Origin: an uncultured Granulosicoccus sp.
Lineage (GTDB): Bacteria; Pseudomonadota; Gammaproteobacteria; Granulosicoccales; Granulosicoccaceae
DNA length: 64,000 nucleotides
Direction: 5' to 3'
NCBI GenBank assembly: GCA_947492525.1
Contig: CANLNQ010000019.1
Coordinates: 1 to 64,000 of the forward strand
The position numbers and the translations under genes are program-made. Under the pieces are notes generated by a model, which did no database searches, had not been told where the DNA came from, and saw only the letters and a program-made list of their open reading frames with translations. Below are positions 46,972 to 56,746 of this stretch, piece after piece; position 1 is the first letter of the stretch, and each line of letters begins with the position of its first letter.

Positions 46972-47955
46972 CTAGCCCGGCAGCAGATCAGCAACCGTAT
47001 CGCGCTCTTCGCGCAGTTCGGTCTGGCTGGCCAGCATCTTTTCACGAATGAAGTCGCTGACATCCAGATCGCTGATGATCTTGTAATCACCGTCCTTGCA
47101 CTCGACCGGGAAGGAATAGATCAGACCTTCGTCGATGCCGTAGCTGCCATCGCTGGGTACTGCCATGCTGGTCCAGTCACCGTCAGGCGTACCCTGAATC
47201 CAGCTGGCCATGTGATCGATGACGCCGTTGGCCGCCGAGGCTGCGCTGGAGCTGCCACGTGCATTGATGACGGCCGCGCCACGCTTGGCCACGGTCGGAA
47301 TGAACTCATCCTGTGACCAGGCACTGTCAACCATGTCCTTGGCCGCCTTTCCATCGATGGTGGCGTAGGAGATATCCGGCACCTGCGTGGTGGAGTGATT
47401 GCCCCAGATGACCATGCGGTTGATATCCGCAACCCGAGAGCCGGTCTTGCTGGCCAGTTGAGACAGGGCGCGGTTGTGATCCAGGCGAGTCAGGGCCGTG
47501 ATGTTGCGTGGATTGATGTTCGGCGCATTGGCCTTGAGGATGTAGGCGTTGGTGTTGGCGGGGTTGCCCACGACCACGACCTTGCAATCCGGAGAACCTA
47601 CTTCATTCAGAACCGAACCCAGCGCGCTGAAGATCTTGCCGTTGTCAGTGATGAGGTCGCTTCTTTCCATGCCCGGTCCACGCGGCTTGGCACCGACGAA
47701 CAAGGCGGCATCCACATTCTTCAGAGCAACTTTAGGATCATCGGTAACGATGACATCGTTCAGAAGCGGGAAGGCACAATCGTCCAGTTCCATCTTGACA
47801 GCTTCAAGCATGCCCAGAGCTGGCGTGATTTCCAACAGGTGCAGGCTGACGGGTTGATCAGGTCCGTAGATATCGCCGTTGGCGATACGGAACAACATGG
47901 AGTAGCAGATCTGTCCGGCAGCGCCGGTAATGGCGACGCGTTTCGGCTGGCTCAT
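46972..47955 (-). CDS. mdh: Malate dehydrogenase
   Basis: This NAD-dependent enzyme interconverts malate and oxaloacetate in the TCA cycle. The start is ATG 47955 with AAAGGA ten bases upstream; a TTG at 47961 would be only four bases from it. The 327-residue length fits the cytosolic-type/MDH-SF1 branch rather than the 312-residue enterobacterial form. The Rossmann motif is [10 protein letters not shown], the substrate loop [14 protein letters not shown], the nucleotide-binding [14 protein letters not shown], and the catalytic histidine is in [13 protein letters not shown]. It is divergent from nrdR across a 243-bp gap. Confidence 0.95.
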   Translation of the reverse strand: MSQPKRVAITGAAGQICYSMLFRIANGDIYGPDQPVSLHLLEITPALGMLEAVKMELDDCAFPLLNDVIVTDDPKVALKNVDAALFVGAKPRGPGMERSDLITDNGKIFSALGSVLNEVGSPDCKVVVVGNPANTNAYILKANAPNINPRNITALTRLDHNRALSQLASKTGSRVADINRMVIWGNHSTTQVPDISYATIDGKAAKDMVDSAWSQDEFIPTVAKRGAAVINARGSSSAASAANGVIDHMASWIQGTPDGDWTSMAVPSDGSYGIDEGLIYSFPVECKDGDYKIISDLDVSDFIREKMLASQTELREERDTVADLLPG

Positions 47956-48198
47956 AGTCAATGCATCCTTTAAGAGATTCGCAATGGGGTAGGCTGGGGG
48001 TGCGCGAACAGGTGTCCGTGGTTCAGCCGGTCTCGTTTCCGGCGCCAGCTGTTGGCGGCTTGGGAGCGTCTGTTTACAGACAAATTTCCCTGAACTGTGT
48101 CGCAGCCATCAGCTTGAGGCCGGGGCGCATGTTAACACAGGCGATTGTGGTACTCTGCGCGCACGTTTCGAGGCCCGTTTGTCGGGAGGATTGCACTG

Positions 48199-48717
48199 AT
48201 GCGGTGCCCGTTCTGTGGTGCTATCGATACTCGTGTTGTGGACTCAAGGCTGGTCGGGGATAGCGACCAGGTGAGACGTCGTCGGGAATGCACGGAATGC
48301 GAAGAGCGATTTACCACTTATGAAACTGCGGAACTGAACCTGCCACGAATCATCAAAAGTCGAGGTAACCGCGAGCCGTTCTCCGAGGCCAAGTTGCAGG
48401 CAGGGTTCCAGAAGTCCCTGGAAAAGCGTCCGGTCAGTGTCGAAGCCATTGATGGGGCGGTTGCCCGGGTGAAACATCGCTGCCTGGTAGCCGGCGAGCG
48501 AGAGATCGATGCGCGTCGTGTGGGTGAGTGGGTGATGGAAGAGCTCAAGCAGCTCGATCAAGTGGCCTATATCCGTTTTGCATCCGTTTATCGTCAGTTT
48601 GCCGATGCCGCGGCTTTTCGCGAGGCGCTGGACAGGCTGGAGAGTGCCTCTGCTGCCGAAGAGGTCAGCAATCAGTTGTCCCTGCTCGATGACGCAGAGC
48701 CTGACCCGCAAACCTGA
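48199..48717 (+). CDS. nrdR: Ribonucleotide reductase transcriptional repressor NrdR
   Basis: NrdR binds NrdR boxes at nrd promoters and represses ribonucleotide reductase genes when dATP is high. The ATG at 48199 has GGGAGG nine bases upstream; the open frame starts earlier at 48145 but that part is not NrdR-like. The 172-residue protein has a zinc ribbon (C3, C6, C31, C34; MRCPFC and CTEC), an [16 protein letters not shown] signature and an ATP-cone (about 46-136). Usual neighbours ribD/nusB are not present. Confidence 0.96.
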   Translation: MRCPFCGAIDTRVVDSRLVGDSDQVRRRRECTECEERFTTYETAELNLPRIIKSRGNREPFSEAKLQAGFQKSLEKRPVSVEAIDGAVARVKHRCLVAGEREIDARRVGEWVMEELKQLDQVAYIRFASVYRQFADAAAFREALDRLESASAAEEVSNQLSLLDDAEPDPQT

Positions 48718-48842
48718 GCAGCTGACCTGACAGGGTGCGACCAGCCAGCCATTGTGCCAACGGCCTCTGCGCCTGACGCCTTACAGCCGGCGCATCGATC
48801 GGTGCCGGGTTTTCACCAGTTATTCATTGAGAGATTATTACC

Positions 48843-49427
48843 GTGTCCACTATCGTCGTCGTCCGCAAGGGCCAGACTGCCTGCATTGCCGCTGATACGC
48901 TGACCACATTCGGCGACACTCGCCTCGACCATACTCTGGATCGCAATCATTCCAAGATCCAGACATTCGGCAAGACTCACATGGGGATAGTCGGCAGTGC
49001 TGCCCACTCTCTGGTGACGGAGCGTGCATTGAATGACAAGGAGCTGGCAGCCGATTTTTCGTCCCGTGACGCGGCCTTCGATACGCTGATCCGTCTGCAT
49101 CCCATACTGAAGGAAAATTATTTCCTCAATGCCAAGGACGCCGATGAGGATCCCTATGAAACGAGCCAGATCGATTCGGTCTTCATCAATGCCAATGGCA
49201 TCTTCGGGCTGTTCTCCCTGCGAGAGGTGTATGAATACACGCGCTTCTGGGCAGTCGGTTCCGGTGCCTGCTACGCTCTGGGCGCGATGCATGCGGTCTA
49301 TGACCATTACAAGAGTGCGCGCGATATTGCCAGGGCCGGGGCCGAGGCCGGCGCAACCTTTGATACATCATCACAACTGCCATTAACCTTCAAGACGGTC
49401 AGATTGCGTGAATCAGGAAAACAGTAG
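48843..49427 (+). CDS. Proteasome beta/HslV-like Ntn hydrolase (BPH-like)
   Basis: This 194-residue protein starts at a GTG with GAGAG nine bases upstream. The N-terminus MSTIVVVRKGQTACIAADT closely parallels HslV (TTIVSVRR... IAGDG), with Met followed by Ser2; removal of Met would leave Ser as the nucleophile in place of Thr. Asp18 and Lys38 are candidates for the other catalytic positions. The IVGSAAHSLV and AVGSGACYALGAMHAVYD blocks match the proteasome glycine-rich core, including SGAxYALGA. No HslU/ClpY ATPase and no propeptide are nearby. It resembles the bacterial proteasome homologue BPH described from Betaproteobacteria. A self-compartmentalised peptidase is inferred; activity and partner are unknown. 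Confidence 0.7.
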   Translation: MSTIVVVRKGQTACIAADTLTTFGDTRLDHTLDRNHSKIQTFGKTHMGIVGSAAHSLVTERALNDKELAADFSSRDAAFDTLIRLHPILKENYFLNAKDADEDPYETSQIDSVFINANGIFGLFSLREVYEYTRFWAVGSGACYALGAMHAVYDHYKSARDIARAGAEAGATFDTSSQLPLTFKTVRLRESGKQ

Positions 49428-49491
49428 GCTCGCCAAATACGTTAGAATGGTGGGTTGACCCAATTCCATTTCAATCCTTCAGGAGTGCCTC

Positions 49492-49923
49492 ATGGCCGTC
49501 GAACGTACCCTTTCCATCATCAAGCCCGATGCCGTTGCCAAGAACGTCATCGGTGAAATCTACACTGCCTTCGAATCTGCTGGTCTGCAGATCGTTGCTG
49601 CTCGCATGATGCACCTCAGCAAGGAACAGGCTGGTGAATTCTATGCCGTGCACAAGGAACGTCCTTTCTACAACGACCTGGTCAGCTTCATGACTTCCGG
49701 TCCTGTCATGGTTCAGGTGCTGGAAGGCGAGAATGCCGTACTGGCTCATCGTGAAGTCATGGGCGCCACCAATCCTGCCGAAGCCGCAGAAGGCACTATC
49801 CGCAAGCGTTTTGCCTCGTCCATCGACGAAAACGCCGTTCATGGTTCCGATGCCACTGAAACCGCTGCTGTCGAAATCGCTTTCTTCTTCGGCGACGACG
49901 GCGTCTGCCCACGCACTCGCTGA
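49492..49923 (+). CDS. ndk: Nucleoside diphosphate kinase
   Basis: Ndk transfers the gamma phosphate between nucleoside triphosphates and diphosphates through a phosphohistidine. The 143-residue length and ATG with AGGAG eight bases upstream are standard. The active-site histidine is His117 in [20 protein letters not shown] and [16 protein letters not shown] are family signatures. It heads the conserved ndk-rlmN-pilW cluster. Confidence 0.97.
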   Translation: MAVERTLSIIKPDAVAKNVIGEIYTAFESAGLQIVAARMMHLSKEQAGEFYAVHKERPFYNDLVSFMTSGPVMVQVLEGENAVLAHREVMGATNPAEAAEGTIRKRFASSIDENAVHGSDATETAAVEIAFFFGDDGVCPRTR

Positions 49924-49986
49924 GTCATCCGCGAATTCGTACTGCCGAGTGGTCTTCGTCTTGAATAGCAACAGCACGGTCGCCTC

Positions 49987-51114
49987 ATGAGCGATACAGC
50001 ACTTGTCAATCTGTTCGATCTGGATCGCCAGGGGCTCACCGATTTTCTGGTGAGTCAGGGCGAAAAGCCGTTTCGTGCCAAACAGATTCTCAAATGGTTG
50101 TATCAGCACAATGTGCGCGATATCAATGCGATGACGGACGTGTCCAAGGCCACTCGGACGCTGCTGCTGGAGCGCACCACCACGGTGCTGCCCGGCGTGC
50201 AGGAAGCGCAGTTAAGCAAGGACGGCACCGCCAAATGGCTGTTCGAGCTGCACGACGGCAATTGTATCGAGACCGTCTATATTCCCGAAAGCGATCGAGG
50301 CACGCTGTGTGTGTCCTCTCAGGTGGGCTGCGCGCTCGATTGCTCTTTCTGTTCCACCGGTCGGCAGGGTTTCAATCGCAATCTGTCGGTGTCCGAGATC
50401 ATCGGCCAGGTATGGCTGGCGACCAATCTGCTGGCACTGGAGCCTGCCACCCGCGACCAGCGGATCACCAATATCGTGATGATGGGCATGGGCGAACCGC
50501 TGCTCAATTACAAGCAGCTGGTGCCCGCGCTGGATCTCATGATGGACGATCTGGCCTACGGCCTGAGCAAGCGCCGAGTCACGGTGAGCACCTCGGGCGT
50601 CATCCCCGCCATGGACAAGCTGACCGCCGATGTCGATATCTCTCTGGCAGTGTCGCTGCATGCGCCCAATGACAAATTGCGCGACGAGCTGGTACCGATC
50701 AACAGGAAATACCCCATCAAGCAATTGATGGATGCCTGCTGGCGTTACGTGGAAGGCGAAGATGCTGCCTCGCAGCGCAAGAAACATGTGCTGTTCGAGT
50801 ACGTCATGCTGTCCGGAGTCAATGATCAGGCCGAGCATGCCCACGAATTGGCCGAACTGTTGCGTGGTTTCCCGGCCAAGGTCAATCTGATCCCGTTCAA
50901 TCCCTTCGAGCTGTCCGGTTACAAGCGCTCATCGCGCAATGCAGTTGAGCGTTTTGCCCGAATCCTGAATGATGCGGGTGTACTCACCTTCAAGCGGACC
51001 ACTCGCGGCGATGATATCGACGCTGCCTGCGGCCAGCTGGCGGGAGACATTGACGATCGTAGCAAGCGGCACGTGAAGTTCATGGAGCCGCGATTTGGAG
51101 AACAGGGTCGATGA
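49987..51114 (+). CDS. rlmN: 23S rRNA/tRNA adenine-C2 methyltransferase RlmN
   Basis: RlmN is a radical-SAM enzyme that methylates A2503 of 23S rRNA and A37 of some tRNAs. The 375-residue protein has the cluster-binding CxxxCxxC at Cys115, Cys119 and Cys122 (CALDCSFC) and the second conserved cysteine Cys348 in DIDAACGQL. GMGEPLLNY and VSLHAPNDKLRDELVPINRKYP are also present. Its stop overlaps the start of pilW (ATGA). Confidence 0.97.
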   Translation: MSDTALVNLFDLDRQGLTDFLVSQGEKPFRAKQILKWLYQHNVRDINAMTDVSKATRTLLLERTTTVLPGVQEAQLSKDGTAKWLFELHDGNCIETVYIPESDRGTLCVSSQVGCALDCSFCSTGRQGFNRNLSVSEIIGQVWLATNLLALEPATRDQRITNIVMMGMGEPLLNYKQLVPALDLMMDDLAYGLSKRRVTVSTSGVIPAMDKLTADVDISLAVSLHAPNDKLRDELVPINRKYPIKQLMDACWRYVEGEDAASQRKKHVLFEYVMLSGVNDQAEHAHELAELLRGFPAKVNLIPFNPFELSGYKRSSRNAVERFARILNDAGVLTFKRTTRGDDIDAACGQLAGDIDDRSKRHVKFMEPRFGEQGR

Positions 51115-51872
51115 AATTGACAGCCAACAAGGCGTGGTTGCTGGTATTGGTGGTGTTGTTGCAGTCCTGCGCGGGCAAGAGTGACGAACTTACCCCCGAA
51201 AAGCGTCGGGATGCTGCTCAGTACAACGCTCAGTTGGGGGCTCAATACCTGCAGCGAGGCGAGCTGGAGCAGGCGCGTGAGAAACTGCTCAAGGCTCTGG
51301 AGCAGGATGAGAGCAATTCACTGGCACACGCCACCTATGCCAATCTGCAGTTCCGTATCGGTGACCCGGACAGCGCCGATGAGCATTTCAAACAGGCCCT
51401 GCGGCTCGACCCGGAAGAGGCGGAATACCGAAACAGCTACGGTATCTATCTGTGTGGAATCGGCGAATACGACAAGGCAGGCAAGCAGTTCAGGGAAGCG
51501 GCCGACAACCCCTTCTACCGCACCCCGGAGTTCGCTCTGGATAACGCAGGTCTGTGCATGCTCGATGCCGATCGCCTGAGTGATGCCGAGAGCTACCTTC
51601 GAGAGGCGCTGCGCGTCAACCCGAAGTTTGCCAATGCCTATCTGCACATGGCCGACCTGATGCATCGCAAGCAGCGACTGACGGTCGCTGATGCCTATTT
51701 CCAGCGTTACAATGCCTACGGATCGGTCAGCGCCGAAAGCCTGCTGCTGGGTTTGCAGATCAAACGCGATGCGGGTGATCTGGACGCTGCCGAATCCTAC
51801 GCCAGCCAGCTGCTGAACCAGTTCCCGGCCTCGGAGCAGGCGGGTGAATACCTGTCTCGCCCCATACAGTAA
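51111..51872 (+). CDS. pilW: Type IV pilus biogenesis/stability lipoprotein PilW (PilF)
   Basis: PilW is an outer-membrane lipoprotein that helps PilQ secretin assembly in type IV pili. The 253-residue product has a lipoprotein signal with lipobox LLQSC (Cys20). About five TPR-like helix pairs follow (AQLGAQYLQRGELEQAREKL, ANLQFRIGDPDSADEHFKQA, and onward). The start overlaps the rlmN stop. Normally rodZ and ispG follow; here hisS begins 28 bp later. Confidence 0.92.
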   Translation: MKLTANKAWLLVLVVLLQSCAGKSDELTPEKRRDAAQYNAQLGAQYLQRGELEQAREKLLKALEQDESNSLAHATYANLQFRIGDPDSADEHFKQALRLDPEEAEYRNSYGIYLCGIGEYDKAGKQFREAADNPFYRTPEFALDNAGLCMLDADRLSDAESYLREALRVNPKFANAYLHMADLMHRKQRLTVADAYFQRYNAYGSVSAESLLLGLQIKRDAGDLDAAESYASQLLNQFPASEQAGEYLSRPIQ

Positions 51873-51900
51873 GTCGCCGCATTCGATCCTTGCCAAAAAC

Positions 51901-53187
51901 ATGAAGACTCAATTCAAGCGGTTGCGCGGCATGCCCGATCTGCTGCCTCAGACCATCGCCCCCTGGCATCAGCTGGAGTCGGCCGTGCGTCAGGCCATGC
52001 ATGCCTACGGCTATGGCGAGCTGCGCACACCACTGCTGGAGCGAACCAGTCTGTTCAGCCGCTCCATTGGAGAGGCCACGGACATCGTCCTGAAGGAGAT
52101 GTATACCTTCGAGGATCGCAAGGGTGAATCCCTGTCACTGCGCCCCGAGAACACCGCCGGTTGTGTGCGCGCCGCCATCGAGAACGGACTGTTGCAGCCC
52201 GGTAGCGTCAATCGCATCTGGTATACCGGCCCGATGTTTCGGTACGAGCGTCCGCAGTTGGGGCGACAGAGACAGTTCTTTCAAAGCGGCGCTGAGGTCT
52301 ACGGTCTGTCGGGCCCGGCCATCGAGGCTGAGCTGATTCTGCTCAGTGCCCGTCTCTGGCGTGAGCTGGGCATCATCGATGCCATGCAGCTGGAGATCAA
52401 TACACTGGGTGACACAGAGGACCGGGCTCGCTATCGCGAGACCCTGGTTGCGTATTTCGAGGCACATCGCGACGAACTGGATGAAGACAGTCTGTTGAGG
52501 CTCGAGCGCAATCCCCTGCGTATCCTGGACAGCAAGAACCCGGACATGCAGGACATGATCAATGCGGCGCCGGCCCTGCGCGACAGCCTCTGTGAGGCGT
52601 CGTTGGCCCACTTCGAGCAATTGCAGGCGCTGCTGAGTGCCAGTGGCGTCAGTGTTCATGTCAACCCGCGCCTGGTGCGCGGACTCGATTACTACAGTCA
52701 CACCGTGTTCGAATGGACCACTGACCAGCTCGGTTCCCAGTCGGCCGTCTGTGCCGGTGGACGCTACGATGGCCTGCTGGCTCAGCTCGGCGCCAAGGAC
52801 ATGCCCGGTGTGGGTTGGGCATTCGGTATGGAGAGGGTCATCGCCTTGATGGACAAGCTGGGCGTGACCACAGAACCCGAGACGGCCGATATTTTCGTCA
52901 TGGGCAGTGATGAGGTGTCCGTGGCTGATTCCCTGGCGCTGGCTGAAACCATTCGGCAACAACTACCGGGTTGTTCGGTAGTGCACAATACGGCGGCGGG
53001 CAGCCTCAAGAGTCAGTTTCGCAAGGCAGACAAGAGTGGTGCTGCGGTGGCCGCCATCATCGGCGGTGCGGAGCTTGCCAATGATCAGGTAACGATCAAG
53101 CCCTTGCGCGGTGGCGCCGAGCAGAGGAGTGTGTCACGAGGCCAGCTGGGGGAGACGCTGCGTACACTGCTGGACCTTGACGGCTGA
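51901..53187 (+). CDS. hisS: Histidine-tRNA ligase
   Basis: HisS charges tRNA-His. The start is ATG 51901 (MKTQFKRLRGMPDLLP), giving 428 residues, the usual length; an upstream in-frame GTG at 51844 lies inside pilW. Class II motifs are visible: motif 2 in FRYERPQLGRQRQFFQSG, histidine-specific LVRGLDYYSHTVFEW, and motif 3 in PGVGWAFGMERV. A C-terminal anticodon-binding domain follows. It lies between pilW and yfgM, without the usual rodZ and ispG before it. Confidence 0.97.
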   Translation: MKTQFKRLRGMPDLLPQTIAPWHQLESAVRQAMHAYGYGELRTPLLERTSLFSRSIGEATDIVLKEMYTFEDRKGESLSLRPENTAGCVRAAIENGLLQPGSVNRIWYTGPMFRYERPQLGRQRQFFQSGAEVYGLSGPAIEAELILLSARLWRELGIIDAMQLEINTLGDTEDRARYRETLVAYFEAHRDELDEDSLLRLERNPLRILDSKNPDMQDMINAAPALRDSLCEASLAHFEQLQALLSASGVSVHVNPRLVRGLDYYSHTVFEWTTDQLGSQSAVCAGGRYDGLLAQLGAKDMPGVGWAFGMERVIALMDKLGVTTEPETADIFVMGSDEVSVADSLALAETIRQQLPGCSVVHNTAAGSLKSQFRKADKSGAAVAAIIGGAELANDQVTIKPLRGGAEQRSVSRGQLGETLRTLLDLDG

Positions 53188-53305
53188 ACGCACGGGCATG
53201 CCGTCGCTGTCAACCGCAGTAGCAGACAACAGAACACTGATCCGGGCGGACCAGCTCCGGAACTGGAACAGGACAGGCGCCTTCTACGGCGTGTGGAGAT
53301 AACAA

Positions 53306-53962
53306 GTGGAATACGAAACAGAAGAGCAACAGGTCGAAGCACTCAAGGAGTGGTGGGCCGAGAATGGCAAGGCCGTCATCGCCGGTGTCGTGCTGGGCGT
53401 GGGTGTGATCGGTGGGTGGACCTTCTGGAAAGGCCATCAGGAAAAGCAGGCGGTCGTCGCCAGTGACACCTTCAGCCGAACCATCGAAGCGCTCGAGTCC
53501 AGTGATGCTTCGACGGCTGTCACGCTGGCCGATGAACTGGCAGATGATCAGCCCGACGCCCTGTACAGTGCCTATGCGAATCTGGCTGCGGCACGTGCCT
53601 CGGTGGAAGCGGGTGATCTGGCAGATGCTGCCAGCCGTCTTGAGTGGGTGGTGAAGAATGCCCCGCAGGACGATGTCCAGCTTATCGCTCAGGTGCGTCT
53701 GGCGCGAGTACTCGGGGCCAGTGGTGATGCGGCGGCAGGGCTCGATAGCCTGCCGGATGATTTTCCCGAGGCCTTTGCAGGCCTGGTGGAAGAGGCGCGC
53801 GGCGATCTGCTGATGATCAATGGTGATGCCGAAGGTGCCCGCGAGGCCTATCTGGCAGCCCAGGACAGCGAGTTCGTGGCCAATCGGGAAGGCCTGACCA
53901 TGAAACTGAACGAGCTGGCCGTCAGCGATGAGGCTGACAGCAGCTCCGAGAACGCAAGTTAG
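53306..53962 (+). CDS. yfgM: YfgM-type ancillary SecYEG translocon subunit (tetratricopeptide)
   Basis: YfgM is an inner-membrane protein with a periplasmic TPR domain that helps SecYEG hand over periplasmic clients, partnered by PpiD in E. coli. The 218-residue protein starts at a GTG with GGAG seven bases upstream. A short acidic cytoplasmic end (YETEEQQVEALKEWW) precedes one helix (KAVIAGVVLGVGVIGGW) and then TPR-like helices. Its stop overlaps the bamB start by one base. Confidence 0.9.
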   Translation: MEYETEEQQVEALKEWWAENGKAVIAGVVLGVGVIGGWTFWKGHQEKQAVVASDTFSRTIEALESSDASTAVTLADELADDQPDALYSAYANLAAARASVEAGDLADAASRLEWVVKNAPQDDVQLIAQVRLARVLGASGDAAAGLDSLPDDFPEAFAGLVEEARGDLLMINGDAEGAREAYLAAQDSEFVANREGLTMKLNELAVSDEADSSSENAS

Positions 53963-55113
53963 TGAACGCTCTGGCGAACAAGAGGCTGCGTCTGATCGCC
54001 TGTCTGGTCGGAACGCTGGTGCTGGGCGCCTGTGCCTCCGAGCCGCCGCCGGTGCCACCGGCAGAGCTCAAGCCCACCACGGCTGATGTGCAACCGCTGC
54101 GCCTGTGGTCTGCCGATACGGGAGAGGCCGGCCGAGGGCGGTTCGAACCGCTGGTTGCCGGTGATCGAATCGTTTTGGCCAATGGCCGCGGCAGGGTCAC
54201 CAGTCTCAAGCGTGATGGCGGCATGCGCGAGTGGCGAACAGAGCTTGATGTGCGCTTGAACAGCGGCGTGGGTGGTGATGAGTCACGCGTCTATGTCAAT
54301 GATGTCAACGGTGTGGTGCATGCTCTGGATGCCGCGACCGGTGAGCGCCTCTGGGAGCGAGCCGCCACCTCCGAAATTCTGCGTCCCGCATCGGCAGGCT
54401 TCGGTGTCGTGGTCGTGCGCAGTACCGATGGCCGCGTCGTGGCACTCGATCCGGAAGACGGAAGCGAGCGCTGGAGTGTCTCCAATACGCCACCGGCGCT
54501 GACGCTGCACGGCTACAGTCAGCCACGCCTGCTGGATGGTGGCGTACTTGTCGGGCTGGATGACGGGCGCCTGCTGGCGCTGAACATGGGTAATGGCAAG
54601 CTGATCTGGGAGGCCGTCATCAGCGTGCCATCCGGCCGCTCCGAAGTGGAGAGGCTGGTGGATATCGATGCGGATATCGTGCTCGATAACGAGGGCATCT
54701 ACCTGGCCAATTACCAGGGCAAGGTGGCGCGTGTCGAACCGGGTCGTGGACAGATTGTCTGGTCGATACCGATGTCTGCGGGTGCCGGTATTGCATTGCT
54801 CGACGACAGCCTGATCGTCATCGATGAGAAGGATGCGGTGCACAGGCTGGACAAGCAATCCGGACAGATCCTGTGGTCCAACGACACCATGCCCGGTCGT
54901 CGACTGAGCCCGCCGGCGTTTACACCGGCCGGTGATGTGGTTGTCGGTGATGTCGAAGGTTATCTGCATGTGCTCGATCTGAACAGTGGCACCCTGATCG
55001 GACGTACACGACTGACCGATGAGCCGATCATGGCTCGCCCCATTGCAACCGACGATGCCGTAATCGTACAGGCCGTTGACGGCCTGGTTGCCGCCTATCG
55101 TTTCGCACGTTGA
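53962..55113 (+). CDS. bamB: Outer-membrane assembly lipoprotein BamB
   Basis: BamB is a beta-propeller lipoprotein of the BAM complex that inserts beta-barrel proteins. It has 383 residues from a GTG overlapping the yfgM stop. The lipobox is LGAC at Cys24. PQQ-like propeller repeats run throughout (LDAATGERLWER, LDPEDGSERWSV, LNMGNGKLIWEA, LDKQSGQILWSN), one per blade. It is followed by der at 7 bp. Confidence 0.95.
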   Translation: MNALANKRLRLIACLVGTLVLGACASEPPPVPPAELKPTTADVQPLRLWSADTGEAGRGRFEPLVAGDRIVLANGRGRVTSLKRDGGMREWRTELDVRLNSGVGGDESRVYVNDVNGVVHALDAATGERLWERAATSEILRPASAGFGVVVVRSTDGRVVALDPEDGSERWSVSNTPPALTLHGYSQPRLLDGGVLVGLDDGRLLALNMGNGKLIWEAVISVPSGRSEVERLVDIDADIVLDNEGIYLANYQGKVARVEPGRGQIVWSIPMSAGAGIALLDDSLIVIDEKDAVHRLDKQSGQILWSNDTMPGRRLSPPAFTPAGDVVVGDVEGYLHVLDLNSGTLIGRTRLTDEPIMARPIATDDAVIVQAVDGLVAAYRFAR

Positions 55114-55120
55114 GATCATC

Positions 55121-56746
55121 ATGAAACCCACCATCGCGCTGGTGGGCCGGCCAAACGTAGGCAAGTCCACCCTGTTCAACAAACTGACCCGAACGCAGGA
55201 CGCGTTGGTCGCCGATATGCCAGGTCTGACCCGGGATCGCCAGTACGGTGATGGCAAGGTGGGCGGCTGGCCGTACCTGCTGGTAGACACCGGCGGTCTG
55301 AGCGGAGCGCCCGATTCGCTGGATGCTGCCATGGCCGATCAGACGCTGAGCGCCGTCCGCGAGGCAGACCTGGTGGTCTTTCTGGTCGACGGTCGCGCCG
55401 GACTGGTGTCTGTCGACGAAGAGATTGCCGATATCCTGCGACGACAGGCACGCCATGTAGTGCTGTGCGTGAACAAGATCGATGGCATCGGTGAAGACAA
55501 GGCTCAGCTCGACTTCCATCAGCTGGGTTTCGACACCATGGTGCCTATTGCTGCATCACACAACCGTGGCGTGCAGCAGCTGGTCGAGGAATTGGCGGAT
55601 CATTTCCAGATTCCTCAGGACGAACGTATCGAGCCTTCCCGCAAGCGGGGGTCGCGCAAGAACAGGAACAAGGCTGCCGAGGGCGAAGCTGCCAATGGTG
55701 AGCCGGGGCAGGAGTATGGTCCGGGTTATCAGCCGGCTGAGCAGAGTGATATCCGCATCACGTTCGTCGGACGTCCCAATGTCGGCAAATCGACGCTGAT
55801 CAACCGTCTGCTGGGCGAAGACCGGGTCATTGCCTACGATCAACCCGGTACGACACGGGATTCGGTTGCCGTACCCTTCGAGCGTGCCGGCAGGGAATAC
55901 ACCCTGATCGATACAGCCGGTGTGCGTCGCCGTGGCAAGGTCAGCGAGAAGGTCGAGATATTCAGCATCATCAAGACCTTGCAGTCGATCGACAAGAGCA
56001 ACGTCTGCGTCATGTTGCTCGATGCCTCTGAAGGCATCACCGATCAGGATCTCTCTCTGCTTGGTTATGTGATCGACAAGGGGCGTGCACTGATCGTCGC
56101 TGTCAACAAATGGGACAGTCTCAGCAGTGAGGAGCGCGAGGCATTTCGTGAAGATCTCGAGCGCCGGGTGGAGTTTCTGAAGTTCACCCGGATTCATTTC
56201 ATCAGCGCCTTGCAGGGGTCAGGCGTCGGCGATCTGTTCAAGTCCATCAACAAGGCCTATGCCTCTGCCTTTGTCGATCTGTCCACGCCCAATCTGACTC
56301 GTATGCTGGAGGTGGTCACGACGCAGCATCAGCCACCGATGGTGAACGGGCGACGGATCAAGCTGCGCTATGCGCATCAAGGTGGTCAGAACCCGCCCAT
56401 CATCGTGATTCATGGCAAGCAGGCCTTGAAGGTGCCGCAGAGCTATCAGCGTTATCTGATGAACCATTTCACCAAGGCGCTCAAACTGTTCGGTACTCCG
56501 CTGCGCATCGAGTTCCGGCAGGATGACAATCCTTTTCAGGAAACCACGAGGGTCAAGCCGGTCCGCAAGAAGGCTGACGCCAAGGGGCGGCAAGCCAAGT
56601 CTGGTGACAAGCGCCGACCTGCCGGTGGTGAAGCCGATTCACGCGGCGCGGTGGTCAGGAAGAAAGCGGCTGCTGCAGCTCGCAAGAAAGTGACTGGCAA
56701 GCGTGGCTCTCAGCACAGTCTGCGAGACAAGAAAAACAAGGGCTGA
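55121..56746 (+). CDS. der: Ribosome-biogenesis GTPase Der (EngA) with extended basic tail
   Basis: Der is an essential double GTPase for 50S subunit assembly. From ATG 55121 (MKPTIALVGRPNVGKST) it has 541 residues, about 50 more than E. coli. The first P-loop GRPNVGKST is at 9-17 and the second at 217-225. G3 DTAG and G4 NKWD motifs are present in the second domain. The extra length lies in an acidic/basic linker between the G domains (about 170-210, KRGSRKNRNK) and a lysine/arginine-rich C-terminal tail beyond the KH domain (about 470-541). The 3' end and stop are tandemly duplicated. Confidence 0.96.
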   Translation: MKPTIALVGRPNVGKSTLFNKLTRTQDALVADMPGLTRDRQYGDGKVGGWPYLLVDTGGLSGAPDSLDAAMADQTLSAVREADLVVFLVDGRAGLVSVDEEIADILRRQARHVVLCVNKIDGIGEDKAQLDFHQLGFDTMVPIAASHNRGVQQLVEELADHFQIPQDERIEPSRKRGSRKNRNKAAEGEAANGEPGQEYGPGYQPAEQSDIRITFVGRPNVGKSTLINRLLGEDRVIAYDQPGTTRDSVAVPFERAGREYTLIDTAGVRRRGKVSEKVEIFSIIKTLQSIDKSNVCVMLLDASEGITDQDLSLLGYVIDKGRALIVAVNKWDSLSSEEREAFREDLERRVEFLKFTRIHFISALQGSGVGDLFKSINKAYASAFVDLSTPNLTRMLEVVTTQHQPPMVNGRRIKLRYAHQGGQNPPIIVIHGKQALKVPQSYQRYLMNHFTKALKLFGTPLRIEFRQDDNPFQETTRVKPVRKKADAKGRQAKSGDKRRPAGGEADSRGAVVRKKAAAAARKKVTGKRGSQHSLRDKKNKG

